Shown here: positions 21,601-30,358 of the stretch, in pieces
How positions within the stretch are numbered: position 1 is the first letter of the stretch
Layout of the letters: each line of letters opens with the position of its first letter
Origin: Schizochytrium sp. CCTCC M209059
Lineage: Eukaryota > Sar > Bigyra > Thraustochytrida > Thraustochytriidae
NCBI GenBank assembly: GCA_000818945.1
Contig: KN805378.1
Coordinates: 581,488-645,487, forward strand
Direction: 5' to 3'
Length of the DNA: 64,000 nucleotides
Program-made: the position numbers and the translations under genes
Notes under the pieces: model-generated
Seen by the model: only the letters and a program-made list of their open reading frames with translations
Database searches by the model: none
What the model was told of the DNA's origin: nothing

Positions 21601-24600
21601 GGCGGAAGACGACATTCTCGATGCCGTGGATACACAACTTGACAAAGAAGAGGGAGAAGAGGGAGATATGGACCTATTCGATCGAGATTCCGGCCGCGTT
21701 AGCTCACTGGATTCTCAAGACCACCATCGAAAGCGCTCCGAGGGCGCGAGTGACCAGGATCAAAACGCAAATAACGCGCATGACCCCAATGCAACCGCAT
21801 TAGGAGCTTGGAACATTAGCGTGAAACGCATCAGATCGCGCATCCTAATCTTACCTCCTGGCACTCACTGGACGACAGCTCTGGCCGAGGATGGGTCAGG
21901 TTCCGTCTTGGAAGCAAGTCTGCAAGAAGAGGCGCTCAGCCTTGTTGACGAGTTCGACGTGGACGTTGCGCTTTTTCACCTCTTTTCCCAAAAACGGAGC
22001 CCCCGCGTTGAAACGTGTCTCAGCACAGTGACCGCCTACGTGACCCCAGCAGCGCTTCTAAGTCTATCGGGCCTTCGTGGTCAGTGGTCAAAGGAGCCAT
22101 GGTGGTGGCTGGCCGGGACTGACACACCTGCGGCTCAGGATGTAGTGCCCCGTCATCGCCGTGCGTCATCTTTTTCAAACACAGGCATCCACCAATCCCA
22201 GAGCCGGCATGACGACTTGAACTCGTCCACCGAAGCCACTAACGAAGAAGGCTTGACGCATGCTTCCAGGCCTATGCTTCAGCAGTCCGAACAGCCGCAA
22301 ACTAGCTTTGGGACATATTACGGTTTTTCGTCCACAGAGATTGTTGTTCATGTAAGCACCGACAGACACGTGACGGGAAAACGCCAACAGCGATTCATCA
22401 CCTGCAAACTTCGCGGGCTCGAGGCACAATACATACAGCGGTCAAAAGGATCATCTGCACATGCGGAACTACAAAGTCTGGATGCTCTTGATCTCATCGC
22501 AAGCAAATCCACCATGCCGGGATCCAGGGACGCATATTTTATCCAGTCCGAGGCCGATAGTGCCGACTTGAAGCGATCTCTCATCTCGATCGACATGCAC
22601 TGGCGCCACGCAGACACCCCGGACGCCGGACCAAAGCTCATCTACACTGTTGCCAAGTTCCACAAGCTTCGCGTCGAACTCGACCCTGACACAGCGAAAG
22701 AGCTCGAGGAGAATATTTTCGCACCTTTCCGCGAAGGTACACCCATCGAAAAACCTTCTGAAGAAAGTGGTATTATGCGAGCCTCTTCGACATCTTCGTC
22801 ATCTTCCTCCTCGGCATCCTCATACACATCATCACCGGAAATGCAAGCAATCAAACCAGTGCAATCACAGTCTCCGACAGGCTCCGAACTTGTGCGCTTC
22901 CGGGTTGAAGCCTACATGGCATCATTGACGCTCGCACTTCGCAAGCGCGGAGATGTGCTCGCAGAAGCGTCAATGACACGAACATCGGTTGCTGTGAACC
23001 GTGGCACGCACATTCGCGCACAAGGTGAACTTGGCAATGTTCTCGTTACTTCTCGTGGCCACGAGCTCTTCAGCGTAGCTTCCAAAGATCAGGCACTCGT
23101 CAAGGTCTCCGTGACAACGCAACCGCGCAAGGGCGAGAACCATTTGCAGATGCAAATCAATTCATCCCGATACAAGCACTTGCATCTGGTCTTTCTCGAA
23201 GTCAAGGATTACTTCAGCGACTCTGTGGTGGCGATCGTCACCACACTGAAGAAATCGCTGGCTCCTTCCAGTCCTCATGATTTCCAGCCGATCAACCCAG
23301 GGACGCCGGAGTCGCCCATTTCTTTCAAGGTGAACATGGAGACTTTCGAGGCAATGTTTCCCGTCACCGCAGCGGTGGACGAAGCAAGATTTTTTGCTGC
23401 AACCTGCGCCACCCTGTGCGCCTCACACAATTGCGACGCAGAGGCTGCAGCGGTCACCAAGGTGCGTATGGAGGGTTTTCGCATTTTTACAAGCGAGGCG
23501 ACCTTGCTTGATACGCCCGTCAACTTCGTCATGGATCTTTCCTATGACGAAGACGGGCTCTTGAAGGTGCAAGGCCGCATCTCTGATGTCATTGTCCAGC
23601 TTCCTCTGACACAATACTGGCTTATCCAAGATATGTTTTCTTACAACATTATGGAAGAGCCGATGGCATGGCATGGGGAGTCGCAACTGAGTCCCAGTGA
23701 TTCCGTGTCTTCCTTTGGATCCAATCACGACGAGGGCTCAAGCGAGGAAGGCCACGCTGCGTCCCACACCTCGTTCTCATTGGAAGAAACGCTCGAGGAG
23801 GTCTTGGACGAGCTTTTGCTCTTTAGCGTCGACATTCAACTCGGTCGGGCATCGCTGCAACTATTACAGCCCTCCAAGGCTACCGTGTCCGCTTCCTCTC
23901 CATCCCTCGCCGAATCAGACGCGACACCCCTTGCTGAGTTTTCCATGAAGGCCTTCCGCGCCCTCGTGCTTCGAGACTCGCCAGGGGCATGCACAGCCAT
24001 TGAAATAAGAGTCGGATCACTGGACCTTCTCGACAGTCGGGTAGATAGTGGTCATCACGTCTTTCGACATTTAATTCAATCCGATCCGCGCGATAGCGCC
24101 AGCCGCACGGGTACGGCACAGCATCGGAACGCAGATGCAAGTGCAAGCGCGCACGTAAATCGCGAGCTGGCGTGCTTTTTCCGCTATGTGCATTCGGAAA
24201 AGGTTGTTCGACTCGACCTTGTGGGCTTTCGATCTGTCTTTATGGCAGACCTCCTCGTGGAGGTTGTTCACTTCTGGACCAGCTCGGATGATTCGGAAGC
24301 CGTGCAGCTTGCACAAGTTCCTCACAATCGGGAAGCTGGGTTTGCGTACGAGGAGAGGGCCGCAGGTAAGGCTGCAGGTCTGTCCGATAGTGACAATGCT
24401 GCCCCGGGACAATGGCGCGGCGAATTTAACCTTGTCGACCCCTGCATTTGTTTCGTGCCAGATTTCGCGGACGCAGCCTCTCAAATGGTCGTGGTGCGGA
24501 GCAACATTTCCTTCACGTGGACATCTGAAGGCGATCCAGACAAACGCCAATTCTCTCACTGGGCCGGGTGTCTGAGCAGTGTTGAGGCCTACGTCGCTTC

Positions 24601-27600
24601 TGCGGGTGGTAATCATGATGGCAGTCGCGACGAGGATGATCTAAAAGATGATGCGACAGAGGGTGAGATTGATCACGCAACGAGCGCCGACGACAACAAA
24701 GCTTTTCTCGCCATCGGCCAAAGGGGCATCCAGCAGCAACTCGTGGAACCGACAGACTTGAATTGGAGCTACGAATACGAGGAAGTCGCCCTCGGCTCAA
24801 AAGTTCATGCCCGAAGGGTTGATCTCAAGTGCGGTCAGCTAGAGCTCTACGTCTCGATGAATGATGCGGCGCTTATCGGGGCAATTGTCGGCAATATGCG
24901 CAGCAGCGGCGGCGGTGTCGAAGGTGCTGCATCGGACGATTTACATCAACTCGCGCTCGCTCAGACCACTGCACAGCAAAAGGCTGCTGTTCGGCAGCTT
25001 CACACTGAAGACTCGGGCCGAACGTTCCGCTCGGAGGACGATGGGAGCGTGAACAGAGATGAGACTGAGGCCAATGCGTGGGCGCTCGAGGGAAGAAACG
25101 ATGAGGACTATCTCGAATTCGTCGTTCCGGAAGGCACGCCCGATGTTGGGCTTCATCTCGAGCAGGACCACGGCTTCGTTCGTGTCGCAGCCATGTACAA
25201 CTCTTTTGGGGATGGCGCGGGCTCCATCTGTGAGTCGTTTGGCGTACAGATTGGGGACTACTTGCTCAAGTTGAATGGCGAGTTTGTGTGCAATGAGAGC
25301 CCGGAGATTATCTGGGAACGCCTCGTTGCGCAGCGTCCGCCATTTACATTAAAGTTCCTGCGTGGATCAAGCGACAAGCCAGTGATCTTGCAAGACTCAC
25401 TCATGATTGGCACGCAAAAGGTCATCTTCAATATGATTGACGACCTCGACGGCGGTGATATGCCCCTGAGCAATCTTGTGCTGAGCAAGGTGGACCTGTT
25501 CTTGAATGGGTCCAACGATGGCAACTATGTGTCAGGAGCCCAGATGGAGATGACGGGTGCGCACTTTTACGATCTCCGTGCAGGCTCTTGGGGCGTTCTC
25601 ATGGATCCAGGGCGCGTCAATCTATCTTGCACATACTACAACTCGGGTGAACTCGACATGTCCGTGGACATTCCAGACCCCATCAGCTGCAATCTGCCCG
25701 ATACCTTTCTTCGTGTCGTGAGCAATTCTGTTGCACGGGCGGGAGAAAGTGCGCGTGCCGAAGGTCGGCGACTCGGATCTGCCGTATCCGCCAAAGCCTG
25801 GCGGCGAAAGCTCGACAAGGTTTACGCTAAGTCAAAGCAAGGTGCTGGGCGTGCTTTGGGCGATGATCATAACAAGGCCTTTCTCTTTCGCAATGAGACT
25901 GGTCTCGCCCTCAAGTTCTGGAAACAGGGCGAGGATCCAGCAGATACCGCCGTTTTTATGGGGCCCGAGGATGCTGAGCTTCCCCTTGGCTTCCCCTACC
26001 ATTTGGGCATGGGACATGGCACAATTCGAGGTTTTTCGCAATACAAACCGCTCTGCATTGCCTTTTTCTGCCCACGGAGCGTAGCAGAAGGTCAAGTCGC
26101 TCCATCCTCGCAAGGCCAAAATGACGAGACCACGGACGATGAGGATCTCGAGCAAGTCTGGGAGACCTTGGAGGGTGTAGTGGTGAATAAAATTGGTGAT
26201 GGCGTGGCGCGACTCGTGGCGCGCAAGTCACGACGAGCGTTCTCTCCCAATGGTCTCCGCGTACGCTGGTCTGTAGAAATTGATGACGCTACACGCAAGC
26301 TCAAGGTCGTGGTGACCTCTTTGTTGCAGGTACAAAATCATCTAGACTACAACATGCGGGTCCTTGCGAATTGTCCGACGTGGCCCTCGGCTCGAGCACT
26401 TCCGTGGACGCTTCCAGCAGGAGAGTCTCGACGACTTCCACTTCTCTACGGGGACGCGATTGAGATTCGTGTACAGCCAATGCTCCCGGAGCATCTCGAG
26501 GAGAACGCGAGTCACGCCTACGAGTGGAGTGGCCCAATTCACGCAGCGCTTGCCTCCCAAGGAAACACAGCTTATACCGAGCTTGAGTGTTCACTCTCGA
26601 ACGGAATGGCGCGGTACCTTTGCGCGAGCGTCGAGCCAGACGAGGACGGTATTACGACCGTCTTTGCACTCTATCCTCAGGTCCGCTTCAGGAATCTGTT
26701 GCCCCAGGATATTGACTTTCAAGAGCACATTCCCGCAATCAGTCCAGACATGCCCATTGGTGGTGGGCGCGTCAGTTCTGGTGAGGAAAAACAGCTTCAT
26801 TCGCTGACATCGGCGTCTTTGGTGGGCGGGACCTTGAGCACTCTGGTCATGAAGCTCGAGGCCTCCGGCTGGACGGATCAGATTCCACTTCGTGCGAAAC
26901 GGACGCGACGACGAGGAGCATCCATTTACCGTCGCCACGGAGCGAAACGTTTTCGCAAGATCTCATTTCTGAAAACGAGCGTACGAAGTTCCCAGGTCAC
27001 CCAAGCTGCTGCGTCGCAGCAACACTTGCAAGGACGAGGGAGCTCGGCTCTGCAGGCTGAAGGACCTCTGATCCACCCACCTGTCCCGCCAAGACCCTCT
27101 CAGAGTGCATCGCTCGCTGCCAGAGGATCGATGATGTCTTCATCTTCTTTGTCTGCAGGAAGGAGGCCTACGCGAATGCTCGCCAAGGCGAGAACGGCGA
27201 CTTCGTCACTCGTGGGATCGCGACTCTCGTCGACTTCTTCTTCAAGATCAGGCACGATTTCGAGCGATGTCGAGAGTGCGGGCCAGGAAACAGAAAATGC
27301 AAGTGTGTCCGAGCCAGGCGCAAGCGCTGGCGCAGCAGGACGATCCATGTCGACCACGTCTGCGTCCTCGGCACGCACGCTAACAGAAGAGGATGTGCAT
27401 AACTGGCGCGAATCTGAATTCTACGATGAAGGCGACGATGACGACGATGACGATGACGAGTTTGAACTCGATGAAGACGAGGAGGACCTAACTGCGGATG
27501 ACAATACTGATGCTGGTGGTGCTCGCACAACGGGAGAGAGATCTCGCATGATTCATCACGGAAATAGCAGCAGTGCGGATGATCCAGCACAGGACGCGAA

Positions 27601-30292
27601 TGTCGTCAAGTGGCACGAGATCGTCTTTGCTGGACTCACAGGTCGCGGTGTTGGTGAGGAGAACCTTTGTCGCGCCAAGATCGTTTGTGAAGAAGCAGAG
27701 GCCGGAGGTTTGCTTGTCGTCGTCTACGCTGACTACTGGATCGTTAATCACACCGGTCTCGAGCTACGTTACGGTGGCCCAGAGACGGGGGCATCATGGG
27801 TCGCGCCGACGCTGCTGAATACGGCCAAGGGCCAAGAATCTATCGTTCTCTTTCAACCACCCGATGGCCGCATGCGCATTGCGCATGAAAGTGCGGCGAG
27901 CGCGCAAATCATTGACGTCACAACACCCGGAATGCAGGGTCATGTCGTCATCCCAGGTCGGGCCCAGGAAGGACGGTTAAGTCCCGATCTTGGCGTAGCT
28001 GTTGATGTGGGACCAGGACTGCTTCATCGCACCAACATGGTAACAATCGTGCCTCGGTTTACCTTTGCCAACTACACAGGGTGCGATCTCTATGTGCGCG
28101 CCTTCAACTCTCGAGGGTCCGCTGAGACGGATGTGCTACACGTCATTCCAGGAGGGAGTACACCATTTTGGATGTCGAGCACGACGCCTCGAGAGACCAC
28201 ACCTCAATTCCAAATTCGATTCGGGGCACAACGCTTGCAGGCTGAAACCGGACATGTTTCGCCTCGATCCCAGTTCACCGAGTGGTCGCAGCGATTCGAC
28301 GTTGAAAAACTCTTACGACGACGCACAATCACCACATGCAGGCTGAAGCGGGAAAAGTGTTCCGAGAATTATCAGCTTGAGGTCCAGGTCGGTGACACTG
28401 CTGGGTCCGTGGTCGTGGAGCTTTCCTCTCAGGGCTTTGAGCAGCAGCTACGCGCAGACAACTTGGAGAGTCTTGATAGTGTCGACGACATGCGAGTCGA
28501 TGCGGCTGATGAAGGCCTGAGTGGAGGCAGCGTCGGAAAGGACGGCGAGAGCAGCGCCAAAGGCGTAAAGGCGGAAGAAACGACCGGGTTCTGGAAACGT
28601 TTTAGCAAGGTCCGCTTCGAGATGAGCGTCAAGGCGGTTAGGATTAATTTGCAGCGGGACCAGACAGATCTTTCGATCTTCCATCGAGGTCTTGAGACCG
28701 CGAGACGAGAGCGTGAAGACAGAATTGCACAGCGCACGGGTATTCGCTCTCGGCGCCATGCCTCAAGCAGACCAGAGATAGTGGCAGCATTATCCCTGAG
28801 GATGTTCAAGACGATTTACGAGACGGACAAGATTGTGGACAAAATCCGCATAACTTGTCAGTCCCTAGATGTGACGGATCAGAGCCGAGACCCCATGTTC
28901 CCGAGGGTGCTTTCTCAGAGTGTGGCAGGCCCTACGGATCCGGGCCGTTTTTTCTCCTTGCTTTTGCAAAACAAGCGCACCAAGAAGCCTGGATATACAG
29001 AGTTCAACCTTGTTGAAGTCGCGATTACTCCCTTGGATTTGTGCTTGGCGGAGACTTTTATTCTGGAACTTCTCGACTTTAAGACGAGCGTGCTCCACAC
29101 AGACAAGAAGGGCTCTGAGGCTGTTGTCGCTGCGGAATCCGGAGTAGAGTCTGTGCAGGCCGTTCTACAGTGGGGCGAGCTGAGCAACGTTGCGCGTGCA
29201 GCCCGCAAATATTCACGACGCCTCCGGGCGGATCATGGCTTGCTCCATGTGGCCGGAGGTCGTGGGCCTACAGACGACGAGCCTGCGACGTCTTTGCGTG
29301 GTCAATCTGCGCGGCGGCAATCGCGCGGAGGCGTTGCATCAGCAGGCGGGAGTGTGAAGGGGGGCGGAGATAAACTTGGTCTCAACCTTGTGAAGGTCAA
29401 CCGGTTTTACATATCTGAAGTCAACATCAGACTAAGCTATCAGCAGCATCACGACAAACTCCAGTCGGCAACACTGTACGATCTCGGAGGTGGCTTGCTG
29501 AGTCGAATGAATTTACGCGTTGACAAGGCTCGTATGAAGCTGGAAACCTTCGAAAAGCTGAACTTTATTGGATCGGCAACTACGCTTTGGACCGCTTTGC
29601 AGACCCACTATCAGAATGAGGCTCGGAATTCGATGATGGGTATATTTTCCGCAGTGAGTCTTCGCTCGACTGATTTTGGCATCGCCGCGGCCATTCGAGA
29701 CCGGCTGTCGCTCACGTCCGCCAAGGTCCAGTCGGACGAGTTTAAAGTGAGAGAGTTCCGCAGCGGGGATGCGCTCATTGCGCACTTCAAGTCGGAGCTG
29801 CGCCCTGGGCGCTCCTGCAGTAATATTGAGTCCTTTGTGCGACTGCTTCGAAATCTCGTCTTTGACTGGCGTAACAATCATCGCTTCCTCTACGGGCGTA
29901 GAGTGTGCGTCATTGGCGTGATCAACCGGTCATCAAAGGGTCTCCGGGTGGACAAGCCGCGGACGAACCACTTGGCGCGAGACCAGATCCTGGTTCCGCA
30001 TACCGAGATTCCACCAGGAAACACTGCATCGATGCTCAAGCCATGGCAGCCTGGCCACGAGTGGAACGAAAAGGGTTACACGGCGTGGCTGGTCTCGTCA
30101 AAATTCAAGGAAGCTGTATCGTTGGAGTCCAAGGGTGTCGCATTTCAGTTCAAGGCGGCTGTTCCAGGAGAGATCGCGATCACGGCAAGTCAGAGCTTCA
30201 ACGTTGCCTTTGTCCACCGCGACGTGCAAAGCACAAATGCGTTGTATGTCATTGCGATCGAGGACCGGCTTCCGATCTCTTTTCGCTCGTGA
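18659..30292 (+). CDS. VPS13: VPS13-family bridge-like lipid transfer protein with embedded PDZ-like domain
   Basis: This 3877-aa, intron-free gene encodes a rod-shaped protein that moves lipids between membranes at contact sites. The chorein/VPS13 N-terminus is clear: LQDYFGRYIDGINEENLKL, then LELKKEVLD (residues 1-95). An acidic Glu/Asp insert (about 100-145) is followed by the resumed groove region (INITNVHVRLEDMM, about 238). A PDZ-like domain is inserted at about 2150-2237, with carboxylate loop GLHL and the motif VQIGDYLLKLNGEFV. The VAB/SHR-binding beta repeats occupy about 2410-3270 (FRNETGLALKFW, VRFRNLLPQDIDF, YWIVNHTGLELRYG, FTFANYTGCDLYV). They are interrupted by Ser-rich and poly-Asp linkers (about 2800-2950). 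The groove resumes at about 3310-3600. The last 130 residues (VINRSSKGLRVDK onward) look like a small beta-rich module instead of the usual DH-like/PH end. Codon use is uniform. The start is the first ATG in a chorein-compatible frame. Confidence 0.95.
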   Translation: MAKRILLGVLQDYFGRYIDGINEENLKLAVWAGEIDLEGLELKKEVLDSLRLPLTIHCGHISKFKVLVPWSKLGSQPVEVHIDGVYLLARLAPEDEDKEEEEEEEEEEGEEAANDENFSKASTDREAESVVDDDDDDENEKEGVQEDARDVLGSSANNGHTIASSSSPSPSAKSTKRTARRNRKKKLPRRIVEKRIRLRWANLLAAGEGSKGGEHRGAENAADQSFWSRLGAKIMDNIQINITNVHVRLEDMMSITGHPFAAGITFEKFSAVTCDEKGDALFVERNARTNGDESDRTFFKSIQIQSLAAYWDVDKPMIFNKTRSEFDFAYQLARGIWRKELRASYCKGASPDEPVLEFRDLHHFLLRPCSPSMLVAKNESSDFSKPRYKMDVDFDDIAVIVSRQQYAMALALQRSLAQNSILSVYREQRPLDSPVEDPVAWWKYAYKCIKIRGAALRLNRQANTGSGPSARDHAKLLRLTQADQRTDWGDLVRQVQQREKYIRLYKQLLYAEDAILAKTGKKASNMEVLEAEAQAPLHASVQELEDEFEVENTLAYRAAALAEITAEQKKTAEGAAQQNASRSKGWLSGWFAEQGSDQGGGGLAFRDPVKLTAEEKAELIDAVNFFETIQDHNIPEGTIHVLVRSSLRYGSVALANETYDRVLFSSEIMGKHTLETRFGNSWKHSFVLKNLTLFNHDAAQNGYEAEALVLTPKHDGGDEIRAKGNACVLNAEYRPAAYAPDTNEPISKELYSVRVAAVPFRVILLPHWVNALSHFFHSRSDYQTALESIDPLHGSGTIDAILANERTRRRSSAANHSLIRTRSDTQDEMAPAQSFDQGFNAEVNWVADYIERSSERTRKLEEASLQSVVGARLRPDFDVRMNVAAPILLFPIFGLRVRRRSKLKGVPRQSLFIVDLGHIQVLRQDAIDQETSGSHTDCHDHGRQQLSQSRLRQLESMPSLERQLLSRDSIDSASSLAQHLAAEDDILDAVDTQLDKEEGEEGDMDLFDRDSGRVSSLDSQDHHRKRSEGASDQDQNANNAHDPNATALGAWNISVKRIRSRILILPPGTHWTTALAEDGSGSVLEASLQEEALSLVDEFDVDVALFHLFSQKRSPRVETCLSTVTAYVTPAALLSLSGLRGQWSKEPWWWLAGTDTPAAQDVVPRHRRASSFSNTGIHQSQSRHDDLNSSTEATNEEGLTHASRPMLQQSEQPQTSFGTYYGFSSTEIVVHVSTDRHVTGKRQQRFITCKLRGLEAQYIQRSKGSSAHAELQSLDALDLIASKSTMPGSRDAYFIQSEADSADLKRSLISIDMHWRHADTPDAGPKLIYTVAKFHKLRVELDPDTAKELEENIFAPFREGTPIEKPSEESGIMRASSTSSSSSSSASSYTSSPEMQAIKPVQSQSPTGSELVRFRVEAYMASLTLALRKRGDVLAEASMTRTSVAVNRGTHIRAQGELGNVLVTSRGHELFSVASKDQALVKVSVTTQPRKGENHLQMQINSSRYKHLHLVFLEVKDYFSDSVVAIVTTLKKSLAPSSPHDFQPINPGTPESPISFKVNMETFEAMFPVTAAVDEARFFAATCATLCASHNCDAEAAAVTKVRMEGFRIFTSEATLLDTPVNFVMDLSYDEDGLLKVQGRISDVIVQLPLTQYWLIQDMFSYNIMEEPMAWHGESQLSPSDSVSSFGSNHDEGSSEEGHAASHTSFSLEETLEEVLDELLLFSVDIQLGRASLQLLQPSKATVSASSPSLAESDATPLAEFSMKAFRALVLRDSPGACTAIEIRVGSLDLLDSRVDSGHHVFRHLIQSDPRDSASRTGTAQHRNADASASAHVNRELACFFRYVHSEKVVRLDLVGFRSVFMADLLVEVVHFWTSSDDSEAVQLAQVPHNREAGFAYEERAAGKAAGLSDSDNAAPGQWRGEFNLVDPCICFVPDFADAASQMVVVRSNISFTWTSEGDPDKRQFSHWAGCLSSVEAYVASAGGNHDGSRDEDDLKDDATEGEIDHATSADDNKAFLAIGQRGIQQQLVEPTDLNWSYEYEEVALGSKVHARRVDLKCGQLELYVSMNDAALIGAIVGNMRSSGGGVEGAASDDLHQLALAQTTAQQKAAVRQLHTEDSGRTFRSEDDGSVNRDETEANAWALEGRNDEDYLEFVVPEGTPDVGLHLEQDHGFVRVAAMYNSFGDGAGSICESFGVQIGDYLLKLNGEFVCNESPEIIWERLVAQRPPFTLKFLRGSSDKPVILQDSLMIGTQKVIFNMIDDLDGGDMPLSNLVLSKVDLFLNGSNDGNYVSGAQMEMTGAHFYDLRAGSWGVLMDPGRVNLSCTYYNSGELDMSVDIPDPISCNLPDTFLRVVSNSVARAGESARAEGRRLGSAVSAKAWRRKLDKVYAKSKQGAGRALGDDHNKAFLFRNETGLALKFWKQGEDPADTAVFMGPEDAELPLGFPYHLGMGHGTIRGFSQYKPLCIAFFCPRSVAEGQVAPSSQGQNDETTDDEDLEQVWETLEGVVVNKIGDGVARLVARKSRRAFSPNGLRVRWSVEIDDATRKLKVVVTSLLQVQNHLDYNMRVLANCPTWPSARALPWTLPAGESRRLPLLYGDAIEIRVQPMLPEHLEENASHAYEWSGPIHAALASQGNTAYTELECSLSNGMARYLCASVEPDEDGITTVFALYPQVRFRNLLPQDIDFQEHIPAISPDMPIGGGRVSSGEEKQLHSLTSASLVGGTLSTLVMKLEASGWTDQIPLRAKRTRRRGASIYRRHGAKRFRKISFLKTSVRSSQVTQAAASQQHLQGRGSSALQAEGPLIHPPVPPRPSQSASLAARGSMMSSSSLSAGRRPTRMLAKARTATSSLVGSRLSSTSSSRSGTISSDVESAGQETENASVSEPGASAGAAGRSMSTTSASSARTLTEEDVHNWRESEFYDEGDDDDDDDDEFELDEDEEDLTADDNTDAGGARTTGERSRMIHHGNSSSADDPAQDANVVKWHEIVFAGLTGRGVGEENLCRAKIVCEEAEAGGLLVVVYADYWIVNHTGLELRYGGPETGASWVAPTLLNTAKGQESIVLFQPPDGRMRIAHESAASAQIIDVTTPGMQGHVVIPGRAQEGRLSPDLGVAVDVGPGLLHRTNMVTIVPRFTFANYTGCDLYVRAFNSRGSAETDVLHVIPGGSTPFWMSSTTPRETTPQFQIRFGAQRLQAETGHVSPRSQFTEWSQRFDVEKLLRRRTITTCRLKREKCSENYQLEVQVGDTAGSVVVELSSQGFEQQLRADNLESLDSVDDMRVDAADEGLSGGSVGKDGESSAKGVKAEETTGFWKRFSKVRFEMSVKAVRINLQRDQTDLSIFHRGLETARREREDRIAQRTGIRSRRHASSRPEIVAALSLRMFKTIYETDKIVDKIRITCQSLDVTDQSRDPMFPRVLSQSVAGPTDPGRFFSLLLQNKRTKKPGYTEFNLVEVAITPLDLCLAETFILELLDFKTSVLHTDKKGSEAVVAAESGVESVQAVLQWGELSNVARAARKYSRRLRADHGLLHVAGGRGPTDDEPATSLRGQSARRQSRGGVASAGGSVKGGGDKLGLNLVKVNRFYISEVNIRLSYQQHHDKLQSATLYDLGGGLLSRMNLRVDKARMKLETFEKLNFIGSATTLWTALQTHYQNEARNSMMGIFSAVSLRSTDFGIAAAIRDRLSLTSAKVQSDEFKVREFRSGDALIAHFKSELRPGRSCSNIESFVRLLRNLVFDWRNNHRFLYGRRVCVIGVINRSSKGLRVDKPRTNHLARDQILVPHTEIPPGNTASMLKPWQPGHEWNEKGYTAWLVSSKFKEAVSLESKGVAFQFKAAVPGEIAITASQSFNVAFVHRDVQSTNALYVIAIEDRLPISFRS

Positions 30293-30358
30293 AATGTAGA
30301 GCATGTGGATATGAAAAGCTAGCTGTGTTTGTGGAATGATATTTTATGATGCACGTTT
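30293..30358. other. Short convergent gap between VPS13 and the next gene
   Basis: Only 66 bp separate two converging stop codons, so the mature 3' ends probably overlap and give antisense transcript tails. No polyadenylation hexamer is visible on either strand within it. Confidence 0.6.
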
